NCBI GenBank assembly: GCA_026724425.1
Contig: JAIUCV010000023.1
Coordinates: 5,647,958 to 5,711,957, forward strand
DNA from: Erythrophleum ivorense
Lineage: Eukaryota; Streptophyta; Magnoliopsida; Fabales; Fabaceae
DNA length: 64,000 bases
Direction of reading: 5' to 3'
In this document: piece by piece, positions 12,235-24,928 of the stretch
Numbering within the stretch: position 1 is the stretch's first letter
How the letters are laid out: every line of letters starts with the position of its first letter
The notes under the pieces: generated by a model
The model's database searches: none
What the model was told of the DNA's origin: nothing
Seen by the model: the letters and a program-made list of their open reading frames with translations, nothing else
Position numbers and translations under genes: made by a program

Positions 12235-15200
12235 TGTAATACCTTAGTTTCTTAGCACATACACAATGGTCCTATGGTCTATCCTAATCCATTCATAGCA
12301 TATTAGACAACATTTACAAGGAAGTCAATATTTTCCTTTATGAAAAATTACATGATTGGAAGACCATATTTATGATTTATGGTTTTAGGGACCATGTGAA
12401 CTCATCAACATTACTCTTCATCCATAATATATCCACACAAATCATAAAAGCACATTAAACATCTCAAGAACCTTGGGTTTTAAGCCACATCCCACAAAAT
12501 CAATGATTTGCTTGCATTATATTGCATTACGTAGGGTTTTAAAAATCCATCTTAAGTTCTGTGGACCCTAAGAACTCCTAAATATCATGTTATACTCATA
12601 ATCTATCCATACAAGTCATAAACATCATAAAACATCACATACAATTTGGATTGGAAGCACCACATCAGAAAAGTTAAAAGTTACTCTCGGGTCCAGCTTC
12701 CAAGTTTCTGACATCAATTTTGAAAAATTATAATTAATTCTAGAAAAATTGAAATCAAGTAAATGATAGCTTTCTAGAAATCTCTAAATGTCAACTATAG
12801 GTTAAAATCATTCCAATCCATGAAAATATCAATTGGACTACAGTTGATAATAGAATAGTACCAAAAGTTTAGCTACCTAAATTTATTGTCACAAGTTTCT
12901 AATATAAATTTTAAAAATTCATAACTAATTTTTGAAAAGTCAAATACCCATTAAACCATACTATTCTAGAAATATATGGATGTTAACCTGAGGCTAAAAA
13001 CATTTACAGACCAAAACAAAAGCATTTACCCCACATAAATTGATGGAATAGTACTAGAGTTCCTGCTGCATTTCTCATACTAACCACCAACTTCAAAAAT
13101 TCATATCTCCCTCAATATAATTCCAAATGAGGTGATCTCAGTGGCTACAAAAAGCTTATCAAGTCTAGTGTGTACCTGTAACATTTCATGAGCATTGGAT
13201 ATCATTTAGCCCTTAGATGACATAAGATAAGAAATTAACCATATGAACAGTGCACATACCAAATCTGAAAATTTTCTCAACTTTGGAAATTCATAATTTA
13301 TTCTCTAGAACTCCAAATAATATAGTTTTTGGCTAAAAAAAACTCTAGATGAGACCTATATTTAGGCCAAATCTTATAGAAAAATTCATTCATTTAGTCA
13401 ATTTGTGATACAAGGTGCCAAAATAGGCTTTTTAGGCACCAAATGGAGGTCAAATTTATACTAAATACTCTTCTACCTTGGCCATGACCTCTTGAACACG
13501 TGACAATAGTCAGAACAGCTTACAAAACTTGTCCAAGAGGTCTAATTACCCATACATCATAAAATCACTTCCTTACTTGTTCATATATACAAGGCATAAG
13601 GATGTCAAGAACATGCCTACTCATTCTTATGGTTCCAAAACCAATACACACATGTTATATTCATCCATTTACATGTGTTCAAGTGTCTACATATCATATA
13701 TAACATATGGTTACATCATTTGACACTAATATGTCAACAAAATGACTATATAGCAAATTCCTTGTCTTCATGAGTGGTGGCTCCTATTCCTCAGCTCACT
13801 TGGTTCACCTAGACATAATTAGACATTAGAGGGGGAAGAGTGAGATTCTAAGAATCCCAATAGCTCTTAACTCTTTCAATCATACATAATAGCCATACTT
13901 TCAAGTCTAAGAATGCATATATGAACATTAAGCTACTAGTAACTATACATAAATTCATTTTCATGTGGAAGAAGCTCATACATATCATACATTAGCTTTT
14001 AAGAGCATTGGTTTAGCCTCACTCTCTTTCCTTAGGACTTTTGGACTTCCCCCACTCATTTTCAAGGGACTTTTGACTAAGTTTCATTCTTCTTGAGACT
14101 TTTGGCTTGGTCTCACACAATTCTAGAGACTTTTAGCTCATCCTCACATTTGCTAAGAGACTTTTGGTTTCACCAAGCTCATTCAATCCATAACACATTC
14201 ATAAAACACATTTTATGTAGATAATGGTACCATGGCATGTAGAAAATAGCTAGAAATATTTCTCATTGCATGAACATATACACACACATCCAAAGACAAG
14301 AAAACAATTAAGAATGTATGAGAGAAAGGTTAGAGAGCTGCCTTAGAGTAAAATCGTAACTCTTCCTTTGTCTTTCTCTTATTCCCTTTTGGCCAAACAC
14401 ATACAATGGAGGTGTTCTTGATTCTTTTGGCCTAGACACATTAAATGAGATACAAATCAAGCTTGGAATCAATTTTAGCTTCAAAGAAACTCTATGCATG
14501 CCTATTCTCTCATATGGGCTTCATTATACTTCCATAAAGGACCTAATGAAGCAAAAAAAAGATTCATGATCTTGGCTCTCATTTCTCAATCATTCTAGAT
14601 CTCTTGACTCCCTTTAAACTCCTTGGGAGTCATTACACCTTAATTATAAGGAGCTTAGCTATAAGTTGCTTCCTAATGTCTCATTATGAAGCTCACACCT
14701 CCATCGCATATTCTATGGCTGCTAAAATTTTTTCAAGGCTTTTTTTGGTGTTCTTCCATCATATCTAGTCCCATTTTAAGTTTGAAACAAATTAAAACAC
14801 TTCCTAGGTGCTTGGTATAACCTAGGCCGAGACATGCTCCTTGTTTAGAGCCCATGGAGTTTGCTTCACTTTTCATAAAGGGGATGGCACTTATGCAACT
14901 TCTTAGAGGTCTAAGAAACTTATAACAAGTCTTACATAAGCTAGAATACCTCTAGGAAAAATTCAATTTCATCAATTGTTTGAAAACTCCAAGTTATGCC
15001 AACTTAGTTTCTAATGCATCTTAATTGAAATTCTTTGCATATACTTGTTCCTCACATTCCAAAACCTAAGATCCCTCCTTTGCTAGTACCAGAATTTATT
15101 CTCTCTTGGCTGGGCTCTAAGTGGGATGAAATACCTCCCTTGAAGAACAACAAAGGAGTCCAATGGAAGTTAAGAGAATTACCTTGTTTCTTAGCTTGTT

Positions 15201-16074
15201 TCAAGAGCTCTTCCACTTGGTATACTTCTCTCCTTCAAACTTTATCTTCCTCCTCTGAGCTAGGCTCAAAACAGATCTAAATCACTCATGGGAACCATAG
15301 AAAGAAAGGGGAGAAGGAGGAGAACAAACTTAATGAAGGAAGGACTATAAAATTTCACACTTTTCCTTATCTTTTCCTTGGTTTTTCCTTCCTCTTCTTC
15401 CACCCTCTTGTGCATTCCTCCTTGCTTGTCTCTCCCTCTATTTTTGGTAAAACATAACTCGGTCTAAGGGAGAGGAGAATGGGATGCCATATTTAAGAAA
15501 GGATTTTCTTAAAATTGTTCATTAAAAATTCCATCCATATCCTATTTCTTGGTTATTTCATTTAAGGCTCATTTCAACTTCTTTTTGAGAACCATCTTTT
15601 CCATCATAAAATTTAGTTCTCTAACTTATAAAATGCCTCTGGAATCACTTAATTTGGGTCTAAAACCTTTTCGAATGAACCGATCAAAGTTCGGGTCAAC
15701 TGATGTTATAAAACGTCAATCGGAGGAGTTTGAGCCATTCTAGAAGTTTCTATGATTTTTGGGGCCTCTTAGAATCCTGAAAAAACTCATTTTTCCCATT
15801 TAAAAAATGTCTCCTTTGAGTTTTCTAAAAAGTGCCTAAAATTACGAAAATACCATTATACTTTTGGCAATTTTATTGAACCTCTCTGGCTCTGGTTTTT
15901 GGACACCTTGGGCTTTTGATGCTCATTTTCTATTATTTAAAATTTTATCATAATTTTATTTAGCATTAAATCACTCATTTTAAGGGACTTACTTTTATAT
16001 CTGGTGCGTTTCACACGTTTACGAAGAAACCGGATATTACTTTTCTCACATTTACGGAGAAGCTGTATGTTACA
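12235..16074 (-). repeat. 3' LTR of the LARD-like element (3840 bp)
   Basis: On the plus strand it begins TGTAATACC and ends TATGTTACA. It is collinear with 27070-30802 and, in reverse, with 6533-10271. The intron-like span is 14341 down to 13809, with a GC rather than GT donor. It retains a 95-bp segment (13598-13692) that the partner LTR has lost. Confidence 0.88.
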
Positions 16075-16088
16075 TTTTCTTCCCCCTT
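16075..16088 (-). other. Polypurine tract of the LARD-like element
   Basis: On the minus strand AAGGGGGAAGAAAA directly abuts the TGTAACATA start of the 3' LTR. A polypurine tract primes plus-strand DNA synthesis and fixes the element's orientation. Confidence 0.85.
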
Positions 16089-17249
16089 AAATAAATTTTA
16101 TCCTTAAAATTTAGGGGTATAACCTTATTTTACCTTTTCATATTCTCACTAACTAGCCTTTTCTTTCCATTCTTCCTAGCTCTATGTACTTCTTTTAGAG
16201 GCTAGCTCTTTTAGTTTCTTTCTACCAAGGGATTTACATTACTGTTTATTGTATCTATTTCTCTTTCTCGATACTATATTATAGAGCATATAACTAGCTC
16301 TTACTACGAGGGAAAGTAACTTTTGACACCAAAACATACTCTTGCAACTCTGGCCTATTTTATAAGAGAGCTTACATTTTCACATTTGATTAATCTTAAC
16401 CCATTTATAAGGGTTGACCTTCCAATTTAGTGGGACTTCTATCTACTTATACACTTACTTAAATATTCCATCCATTGTTTAATTTTATTTTCTTTCTTAC
16501 TAGCTCATCCCATGGTCAAAATTTATAGTTCTTGCTATCATAGGCCTCGTACTCTAGTCTCTTACTGGGAATTATGGTTCTTTTTAGGAGCTCTATTCTT
16601 AATGGTCTCGGTTTTCTCTGTTTACTATTGTATTGACCTCTTTAGGTCTAAACTTTTCTTTACTCTCTTTACTCACTTGAGAGTGGGCATTATTCAGTCC
16701 CTTATCTTCTTAACTGACTAGTATGACTCTTTAACTTTTTCTACTAGCATGAAAGAGCAACTACCACTGACTACTACTGAATTCTTGTGGGATGTTAACT
16801 TTTCTCATAGTCTCTACTGTTGGAGACGTGTCCTACGACTTACCTTATCATAAAGAGCTACACCTAACCCTTTTCTAAATGCATAACTCTGGCAGGTAGG
16901 GATCTCTCTTTATTCCTCGGTCAAGTTTGTTATCTACTGGGTAGTGGTTCATCTAATTATAACTTTGGAAAGTTATTTTCTTGCTTCCTTTGCCCTACAT
17001 ACTTTACTCATCTACTACAAAGGTCTAGTCAGTGGTCTAACTATTTGAGTATAACCCTGACATCTCTGATGGCAATAGTCTACCAAACTTAGGAGACCTC
17101 TAATCTCTAAGATCAAAACTATTTGAAACTGTACTGGTCTCTAAAACTAACTACTCTATAAAAACTATCTCAGGCCGTCATCTCCCTAGAGAACTGTTAT
17201 GCTGTAACAATAGGCTTTCTGTAACTCTGTGGAATCTACTATGATCCCC
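16089..17249 (-). other. LARD internal region, segment next to the 3' LTR
   Basis: Pyrimidine-rich on the plus strand, with short reading frames only. No gag, protease, reverse transcriptase or integrase motif was recognised on either strand. Confidence 0.6.
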
Positions 17250-17254
17250 AGGTC

Positions 17255-20100
17255 TGTAACACCATCATCTCTAACTCTCTAGCATCATGCATTACATGCT
17301 CATAGGCATCTAGGAAGAACTAAGTGAGATCTTCCTTATTGGGTTTATACACTTTGCACATGGCAACATGCATGCTTAAAAATTCACTTTGGTGTCATAT
17401 GGACCGGGTGAGCTCATTCTATGCATTCTCATATCACATTGCATCATTACAACTCATTTCAACCTCCAAAACATGATTTAAATCCCTAGAAACCAACAAG
17501 TGGTATGAGACATGTAGCTTCATTTTCGGCAGACTTGGCCTCATTTCTGGGCTGAGTTTGGAAATTCAGAACTAAATATAGAAAAATCAAAACATATGAT
17601 CTCAATCATTATAGAAAGATTAAGACGTCTACTTCATGCTAAAAATATGTAGAAGTCTTAAAATCGCATGCATAAAGCGTTTGACATCCGAAAACGTCTA
17701 CTGGTCAGAGGGGGGTTCTGTTACTGTCACAGTTTACTGATATGAACTTCAAAAATGTCTAACTAATTCCACAAAAATCCAATGCTTGCAAACTATCACT
17801 ATGGAAATATGTGTATGTTAGCTAGAGAGAAAAAATATTTCCAGATTAGTTCATCAAGCCAAACTCCCGGAACCGATGAAACAGTACCTCAGGTCTAGCT
17901 GGGTGACTGATGCTGGGGCAGGAACTTCGAAATTGTATATCTTCCTCTCTAGACCTCCAAATGAGGTGATTCCAGTTCCTACAAGTCACTGTGACTATCT
18001 AGTTTCTGCATATAAAATTTCGTAGCCATTGGACTACGTTTACCCCTCGGATGACACAATTCCAAACTGACCAAATGAACAGTGTTTTCTGAAATTCCGA
18101 ATTTTCTGAGGCCAACTTTGAAAAATCATAGAAAACTCTATAGACATACAAATGACTTTATCTTTCGCTTCCCAAAAAGATCTAAACAACATCTAATCAC
18201 ATGTCAAATTTTAGAGCAAGAAGAGGTCATTTGGTCAACTTTTGACATCATGTGCAAAATGGCCACTTTCTTGGTTAAAAAGGGGGCTAATGGGGTCCAA
18301 TCTTAGTTCTTCTACCTCTAGGACTCTTTGAACACATGAGAAAGCATCCATATGGGCTATCAATCATGGCTCAAGTGTCTAACAACCCAAATTGAAGAAA
18401 CTCACTATCCCACACCCACTTATGCACTCATGTGGCCAATGCTAAAATCATGCTTTTCATAACAAAACTTGCTTCTTCATTCAAAATGGTCTCATTCTCA
18501 TATATACATGATAAATACATTGGTTTACAAACATTCATAGGTGATACATCATATACATCATTAATTTACATTCCTTGACTTAACTACAAGATAATTACAA
18601 GAAGCTCTTCTACAATTCTTCATTAATCTCCCTAGCTCAAGCTTGGTGGCTCCCGTCTCTTGCCTCACTTGGTCCACCTAGCATGTTTGGATGGTGGAGA
18701 GGGGGAGTGAGATTCAAAGAATCTCAATAGCTCATCTCTCATTCAATCATACACACATAGCATGCAAACAAGTCTCACAATGTATGCATGGCATGTTAGC
18801 ATATAAAATCATAAGAAAAGCATTTTCAACATGTGAGTAGGCCATACATAACGTATAAAAGCTTGCCAAGTAATGGATTAGCCTCACCCACTCACTTGCG
18901 GATTTTGGACTTGCCTCACCCATTCTCTAAGAGGTTCTTAGACTCAACCCTTACTCTTTGGGAGTCAACCTCACTTTTGGGAGACTCTTTACTTTGTCTC
19001 AACCAACTTGAGGGTTTTTGGCTCATCCTCACCATGGCTAGAGGGTTATTGGCTTTTCTATACTCAAGCAAACCAAAACCAACACCCAAAACATCATTTA
19101 AATTCATAAGGTATCATCATGCTAACATACTTCTCATGGCTCAAATCATACATACACACAAGTAAAATAATGTAAGCACACAATTATGCATGAAAGAAGG
19201 TGGAGAGAGCTACCTTATTGGCTATTCACAACTTTCTCTTTCAATTTGTCTCCTCCCTTGTTGCTTCCACAATTACCACTAGATTGGAGTACTCCTCTTG
19301 AGCCTAGACACACAAGAAGCATAGGATTACACTCTTAATACCTTATTCATAAAGCAAGGGATGTCTTCTAATAAACCCTACCAAGTATGTACAAGCTAGG
19401 GATTCTTTCTCTCTCTAGGAGTTTACCAACTATTCTTCTCTTTTCTTGCATTTCTCAACTCATCACCCTCTCTTGTAAAGGTTTCTTGCTCCCTCTAGGT
19501 TAGAATCAAAACTTTCTCACTCCTCAATCCACGAAAAGGGAGCTTAGGAGGAGAGGAATAAATCAAGAAGAAGGAGCATGAAGAGTTTTGAAGGTTCTTA
19601 CCTTTCTTCCTTAGCTTCCCTTTCTTCTCTCTTGGTTCCTCCTTGTTTCTCTCTCTCTCAAGCCTTTTTTTTTTGTGCTTGGACGAAGCTTAAGGCGGTT
19701 CTGAGAAAAAGGATGAGTTAGAGCTCTTTAAAACATCAAATTCTCTTTTTTCTCGCTTTTCCGGACTAACCCTCACTATAGCGAGCCATAACCCTCGTTA
19801 CGGCGAGCTCGTGTCTGTCCCAGACCTCTGCCTTCGCTATGGCGTTCGCTACGGTGAGCAGCTCCCTGGATTTTGTATAGGATGACCACACTCGCTATAA
19901 CTAGAAGCATTTTCGCTATAGCGAGAAGGCATTCTCGCTGTAGCTAGGCCATTTCTCGCTATAGCGAACAGGTACATTCGCTATAGCCGGGCTGTAGCTA
20001 ACAGACTTAGAAAATTTTCAGCACTTCGAAAATTTTCAGCTTTTCTTTTCTTTTTCTTTTTCCTTCCTTTCTTTCTTCTCTCTTTTTCCTGGTTGTTACA
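17255..20100 (-). mobile_element. Solo LTR, 2846 bp, divergent subfamily with a replaced U3
   Basis: Plus-strand ends are TGTAACACCATC and GGTTGTTACA. The flanking 5-mers aggtc (17250-17254) and agatc (20101-20105) differ at one base. The region from 17255 to about 19650 is collinear with the other family members, including the intron-like span 19213 down to 18678 (AAG/GTAGCTCTC to GCTAG/GTGGACC). The first ~450 bp in LTR orientation (20100 to about 19650) is unlike them: a GA-rich block followed by a palindrome array. It sits inside the LARD internal region. Confidence 0.87.
19772..20001. repeat. Array of degenerate TCGCTATAGCGA palindromes
   Basis: About nine variants of the 12-bp palindrome occur in 230 bp, such as TCACTATAGCGA, TCGCTATAGCGA (twice intact), TCGCTGTAGCTA, CGTTACGGCGA and TCGCTACGGTGA. 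Spacers are irregular and unrelated. The patch is CpG-rich within AT-rich surroundings and lies in the U3 part of the LTR. Confidence 0.85.
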
Positions 20101-20105
20101 AGATC

Positions 20106-21194
20106 TATGCTAGGGTCTATTGTAACCCTCTAGAATCTACTGCGATCCATCTCTAGGAGATACAATGCCTAAGATCATTACATTTGCTAGTAATACACAT
20201 GCTCATTAAATCTGATAACCATCACCTATAATCTCTAAGGCTAACTCAGATATTTGCTATGTTCTTCCTATGAAGTGGGTTCTGTGTCATCTGTCTCTTT
20301 GTAATCCCCTCATAAGGATACTTAGGAGCATTTTGACTTTCACTTGCTACTCTTTTGGGATTCTCAAGTTCCCACTTCATGCCTATTCACTCAGGCTTTC
20401 TTTCTTTCTTTATTCTTGTTAGCTTGCTTACTTTCTCTAATTAACATATAACTATGCACACACTTGCATACTTTTATTCTATCATTTCTCTCATATCCTA
20501 CCATTTCTGACTATACATATGTTCTCCTTTCAAGTGCCTTTAGCACCCGGGCCTCTCATGCATCAAGTACGTCTAACATCCCTCGCAGGATAGAGATCAT
20601 ATGCTGGTCCTTTTCTATATCATTTAGTCATATCATAAGGGACTCCTTCTATGTATACTGAGCTCGTGCTATTTAACTTTTAACATTCTAATACTATTAG
20701 CATGTTTCTTTACTCATCATTATTCTTTATTAAGGATTCCTTTCTGCATACTTTTCTTACAATTTTCACATCATCAGAATCCCTTAACCTCTTTTCTTTA
20801 GTTTATCTCTTTATCTTGTATGGCACTCGGGGAGTAGGAAACTCTTTCTCTAATTTCTTACATCATTTACTATTCCATCTTGAGGTCACTATACGTTGCC
20901 CAAATTATCTCTATTTAAGGCATTACCTCGTGTTTTATGGACATCTATGCCAAGCACACTCGTGCTTTCTTATACACTGATCCATGTCATGTCTACATCT
21001 GTTCTCAATGAATTATGTCCTCGGCTTTGTCGTCATCACATATTCCTCTCTTACTTTTTACTATCCCTTTACTCATATGAAAATGGTACTTTATCACTTG
21101 TTTATTCCTTTGCTATTGTTCTGTTTCTCTATACTCAAGATTATTTTTACTCTTTCTGGATTCACCTCTACTTGCTCACCTTCCATAAAATGTG
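20106..21194 (-). other. LARD internal region, middle segment
   Basis: Non-coding sequence between the two nested solo LTRs. Several plus-strand open stretches near 100 codons (20702-21268) overlap in three frames and resemble no family; I take them as chance products of pyrimidine-rich DNA. Confidence 0.55.
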
Positions 21195-21199
21195 GAAGG

Positions 21200-24100
21200 T
21201 GTAATATCCGGTCCTCTGAAAATGAGAGAAAACGTAAGAAACGTAACGTACGATTTCTCTGTCAATGAATGGAATCACCGGATACAAAAGGAAGTCCCTT
21301 GAAATGAAGTAGTTAAGTCCTAAAAAATTTGGGAAGCATTCTGGACTCCTAAAAATGAGAATCCCAAGCTCAGACGAAAAGAAAAATAGAGCTAGCATGA
21401 AGAAACAATTTCTTACGAAAAGCTTACAAAACGTAATGGCATTTTCGTAATTTTGAGTAAATTTTGGAATTCACATAGGAAGGCTTTTTAAATAAAAGTT
21501 TTGAGTTCCCCAGGGTTCTCAAAGGCCCTGAAAACCATGGAAAGCTTTGGGACAGTTAAATCCCCTTTGGTGGACGTTTTCCAATGTCGGTTGACCTGAA
21601 TTTTGACCGGTTCATTCGGTAAGGTTTTATCTCCAAATTGAGTGATTCCAAAGGCATTTTATTAAATTGAGAACCTAAATTTGATAATGGAAGAGACGGT
21701 TTTCAAAAAGGAGATAAAACGAAGCCGAAACAAAATTGCCATTACAGAAGAATAAAATTAGAATTTTTGAAAAAGTGTGTTTCTAAAAGCTCCCACACAC
21801 TTTCCCTTTCTTCTCCCATCTTCTTAAGCATAGAATTTCTGCCCAAAATACAGAATATGATATGCTCTCTTAGGCTCACAAGAAGGGGAAGAAAAGGAGG
21901 AGAAAAATCAAGAAAAAGGTATGGATTCTTGGTAATTTTCTATGCTTTCTTCCATCCAAACCTCCTTTCCTCCATTCTTCTTTATTTCCTATGATTAAAA
22001 TGAAGTTTACAAATCTGTTTTAAGGGAGAAATTGAGGGGGAAAATTCCGATTTGAAGAGAGGAACTCAAAGAACACAAAATTCAAGTGAGAAAAAGTAAG
22101 AAAACAAGGTAATTTCTCTTCCTATGGTTGCCATCTTTGGTTCACTTCTCTACCATTTCGCCTTACTTGAGAAAACCCTAGGAGGAGATGATTTTTAGGC
22201 AGAACCAAGCATGAATCTAAGGAAAAAGGGTGTGGAGATTAAGAATATGCAAAGGGAATTATCAAAAAATCATTAGATTTCAAGATGCAAATTCTAGGGT
22301 TTTGTGTGCACCTTGTAAAATCTGACCTTATGTGATGATTCCTAAGTTTAATTAAGAGTTTAAATGAGTTTCTAAGATCACTAAGATGCTCCCCACAAGC
22401 TTCCTTCTTCAAGAAAACAAAGCACACTCCAATGAACCCTAAACCATGTATAGTCTCGGCCAAACCATGTTCTTATAGCTAGGGAGAGTTTTAAATTTTT
22501 CTAAGGCCATTCTTGAGTCATATTTGATGAATGAAAATGAGGGGAGGCCTTAGAAAAAATTTAGAACTCATAAAAAGTGATTTGGTGCCTTAGGTCCTAT
22601 ATTATGACCTAAAGAAGCAACATGATGTTAGGTTCTTTGTTTTAATTGTGTGATGACTCCAAGAGGCTTAAAAGGAGTCAAGAATTATATTTGAAAGGAA
22701 AGAATGGAGCCTAGAAATTTATTTGAGGGGTGTTGCTTCATTAGGTGTATTTATAGACCATAATGGAGCTTATAGAGCAATCTAGCATCTAAGCAAATTG
22801 TATGGCCTTAGAGATTGTTTCATGAACCTAATTGGCTCCCATAAATTGTATCTAGGCCAAGAGAAACCATCTCTACAAGCTTGTGGGTTTGTGACTAAAA
22901 GAGGAGGCTTGAAATCCAAGGAAAAAGTGTGTGATTATGTGTAAGGTAGCTCTCTCCACCTTCTTTCATGCATAGATGTATGTTTAGCTTGTTTTAGAAT
23001 GTTTGTATGTGTATTTTCAAGCCATAAAAGGTATGATAGCATGATTTTATGTGCCATGATTTCATGATGACATATTATGTTTTCAAATGAATGTATAATG
23101 TTTGTTTGAGTTTGCTTGAGTATGGAGAGGCCAAGAACTCTTGACTATGGTGAGGATGAGCTAAGAACCCTTGAGATTAGTTGAGACAAAGTAAAGAGTC
23201 TCCCAAAAATAAAGTGGGCACCCAAGAGTATGGTTGAGTCCAAAGCTCTTAAAGAATGGGTAAGGCAAGTCCAAAATTCATAAGGAAAAGTGTGAAGCTA
23301 ATCCAAACACTTGATAAGCTCTTGAATGTCTTGTATGACTTGTTCACATACTAAGCTTGGTTCTTGAATGTTCATGTATGTCCATGCATGCATTTTTAAG
23401 GATTGCTTTGCATATATTATGTATGATTGAATGGGAAATGAGCTATTGGGATTCTTTGAATCTCATTCCCTCCTCTCCAATGATCTCACATGCTAGGTGG
23501 AACAAGTGGATATTTTAATGGGGGCCAACAACATTGAAGGAGGAAGATTGACATCCATATGTCTAGCATTTTCCTTTTAAAGTCATAATGAACCATAAGA
23601 TGTATATTAATGTTGTAGATGGTTTATGACCCTTGAGACATATGTAATTATGCTATTATATGAAGTAGGAATGAAAGTATGTGTTATGTGAATGATGGAA
23701 TATGAATTGAGTATGTATGGCAAAGATAGCTTCATGAATGAGTTTATGGAATTGTGCATATGTGTGCATGAAAATGCCAAAATGAGATGCATGGGGTTTG
23801 GGACCATTTTGGCAGCTCACACAAGTCCTAAATGTGCTTTTAGACTTGCCCAAAAGGTGCCAAAGCCAAATGAAAGCCATTTGGTAATTTTGGTATCCCA
23901 TATGGAGCCAAAAATGACCATAATGGAATCCCATATCATTTTTTAGCCAAATAAGTTATTCTTAATCTGAGATTTGGCATGCAATTAGTCTCATTAAGAA
24001 CTTTTTAGAAAGCTAAAGATCATAATTTTCTTAGGTCTACAGAATATTTGAGAATTTTTCAAAGTTAGCCATTTTTCTAGTTTTGGTTTGCTGCACTATT

Positions 24101-24923
24101 CATTTGGTTCGAAAATGAATTCTGTCACACAAGGCCCAAATGATGTCCAATTGCCATAAAATTTTATACAAAGAAATTAGACATTCACAGTGACTCGTAT
24201 CAACTAGAAGCACCTTATTTGGAGGTCTAGAAAGAGATATATAAATTTTTGAACATTTTGTCCAGTATCAAAAATTTTGCTCGACTTGAGTTACTTTTTC
24301 ATTAAATTCAAAGGTCTGGGCCTAATGAACTGGTCTGGAGATATTTTTTCTATCTATCTAACATCCACAAATTTCCATATTGGTATCATTTGCATGGATT
24401 GGATTTTTTTGGAATTAATTGGACATTTTCAAAGTTTTCTATAGAATTCTATGATAGTTCCAGAATGCAGTCTGACCTTGAGACAATTTTGGATGTCAAA
24501 CGTCCTTTGTGATGAATGTTATGATCTAGACATATTTTTAGTCTAAAGTTGACATCTGTATCTTTCTAGAATGGCTAAGAATGTGTGATTTAAATGTTTT
24601 TAGAATTAGTTATGATTTTTCAAAGTTTGGTAAAAAAAGGGGCCAAATCTGGCCGAAAATGCACTTAAGTAATTTGACCTCTTCTTTGATTTCCATGAGT
24701 TGTGGGTATGCTTTTATGATGTAAAAGAGTTGTATTAATGTAATTAAATATAAGAAAGTATAGTATATACTCACACAGTCCACATGACACTAAATGGAAT
24801 TGTTAAACATGACGCAATGTGAAAATAGTCATTATTTCATTCCCTTTTTCTCTACACTTTCATGGAATTGATGATGTGAAGCTCATGAATGTCATGAAAT
24901 GAGCTAGAATTTATGATGTTACA
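21200..24923 (+). mobile_element. Solo LTR, 3724 bp, 3.7-kb LTR family
   Basis: Begins TGTAATATCCGG and ends ATGATGTTACA. The flanking 5-mers gaagg (21195-21199) and gaaag (24924-24928) differ at one base, a decayed target duplication. It is collinear with 6533-10271 along its whole length. Donor-like AACAAG/GTAATTTC lies near 22110. The intron-like span is 22946-23496 (TAAG/GTAGCTCTC to GCTAG/GTGG). It interrupts the LARD internal region in the opposite orientation. Confidence 0.9.
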
Positions 24924-24928
24924 GAAAG

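Noticed and set aside
18833..19165. 110-codon open frame inside the solo LTR 17255-20100
   Set aside because: Similar stretches in the other LTRs are broken or in other frames, and the frame follows the minisatellite repeats. It resembles no protein family.
20702..21268. Three overlapping ~100-codon plus-strand frames rich in Ser, Phe and Leu
   Set aside because: Pyrimidine-rich DNA lacks stops in several frames at once. No family resemblance, no codon pattern, and it lies in the LARD internal region whose sense strand is minus.
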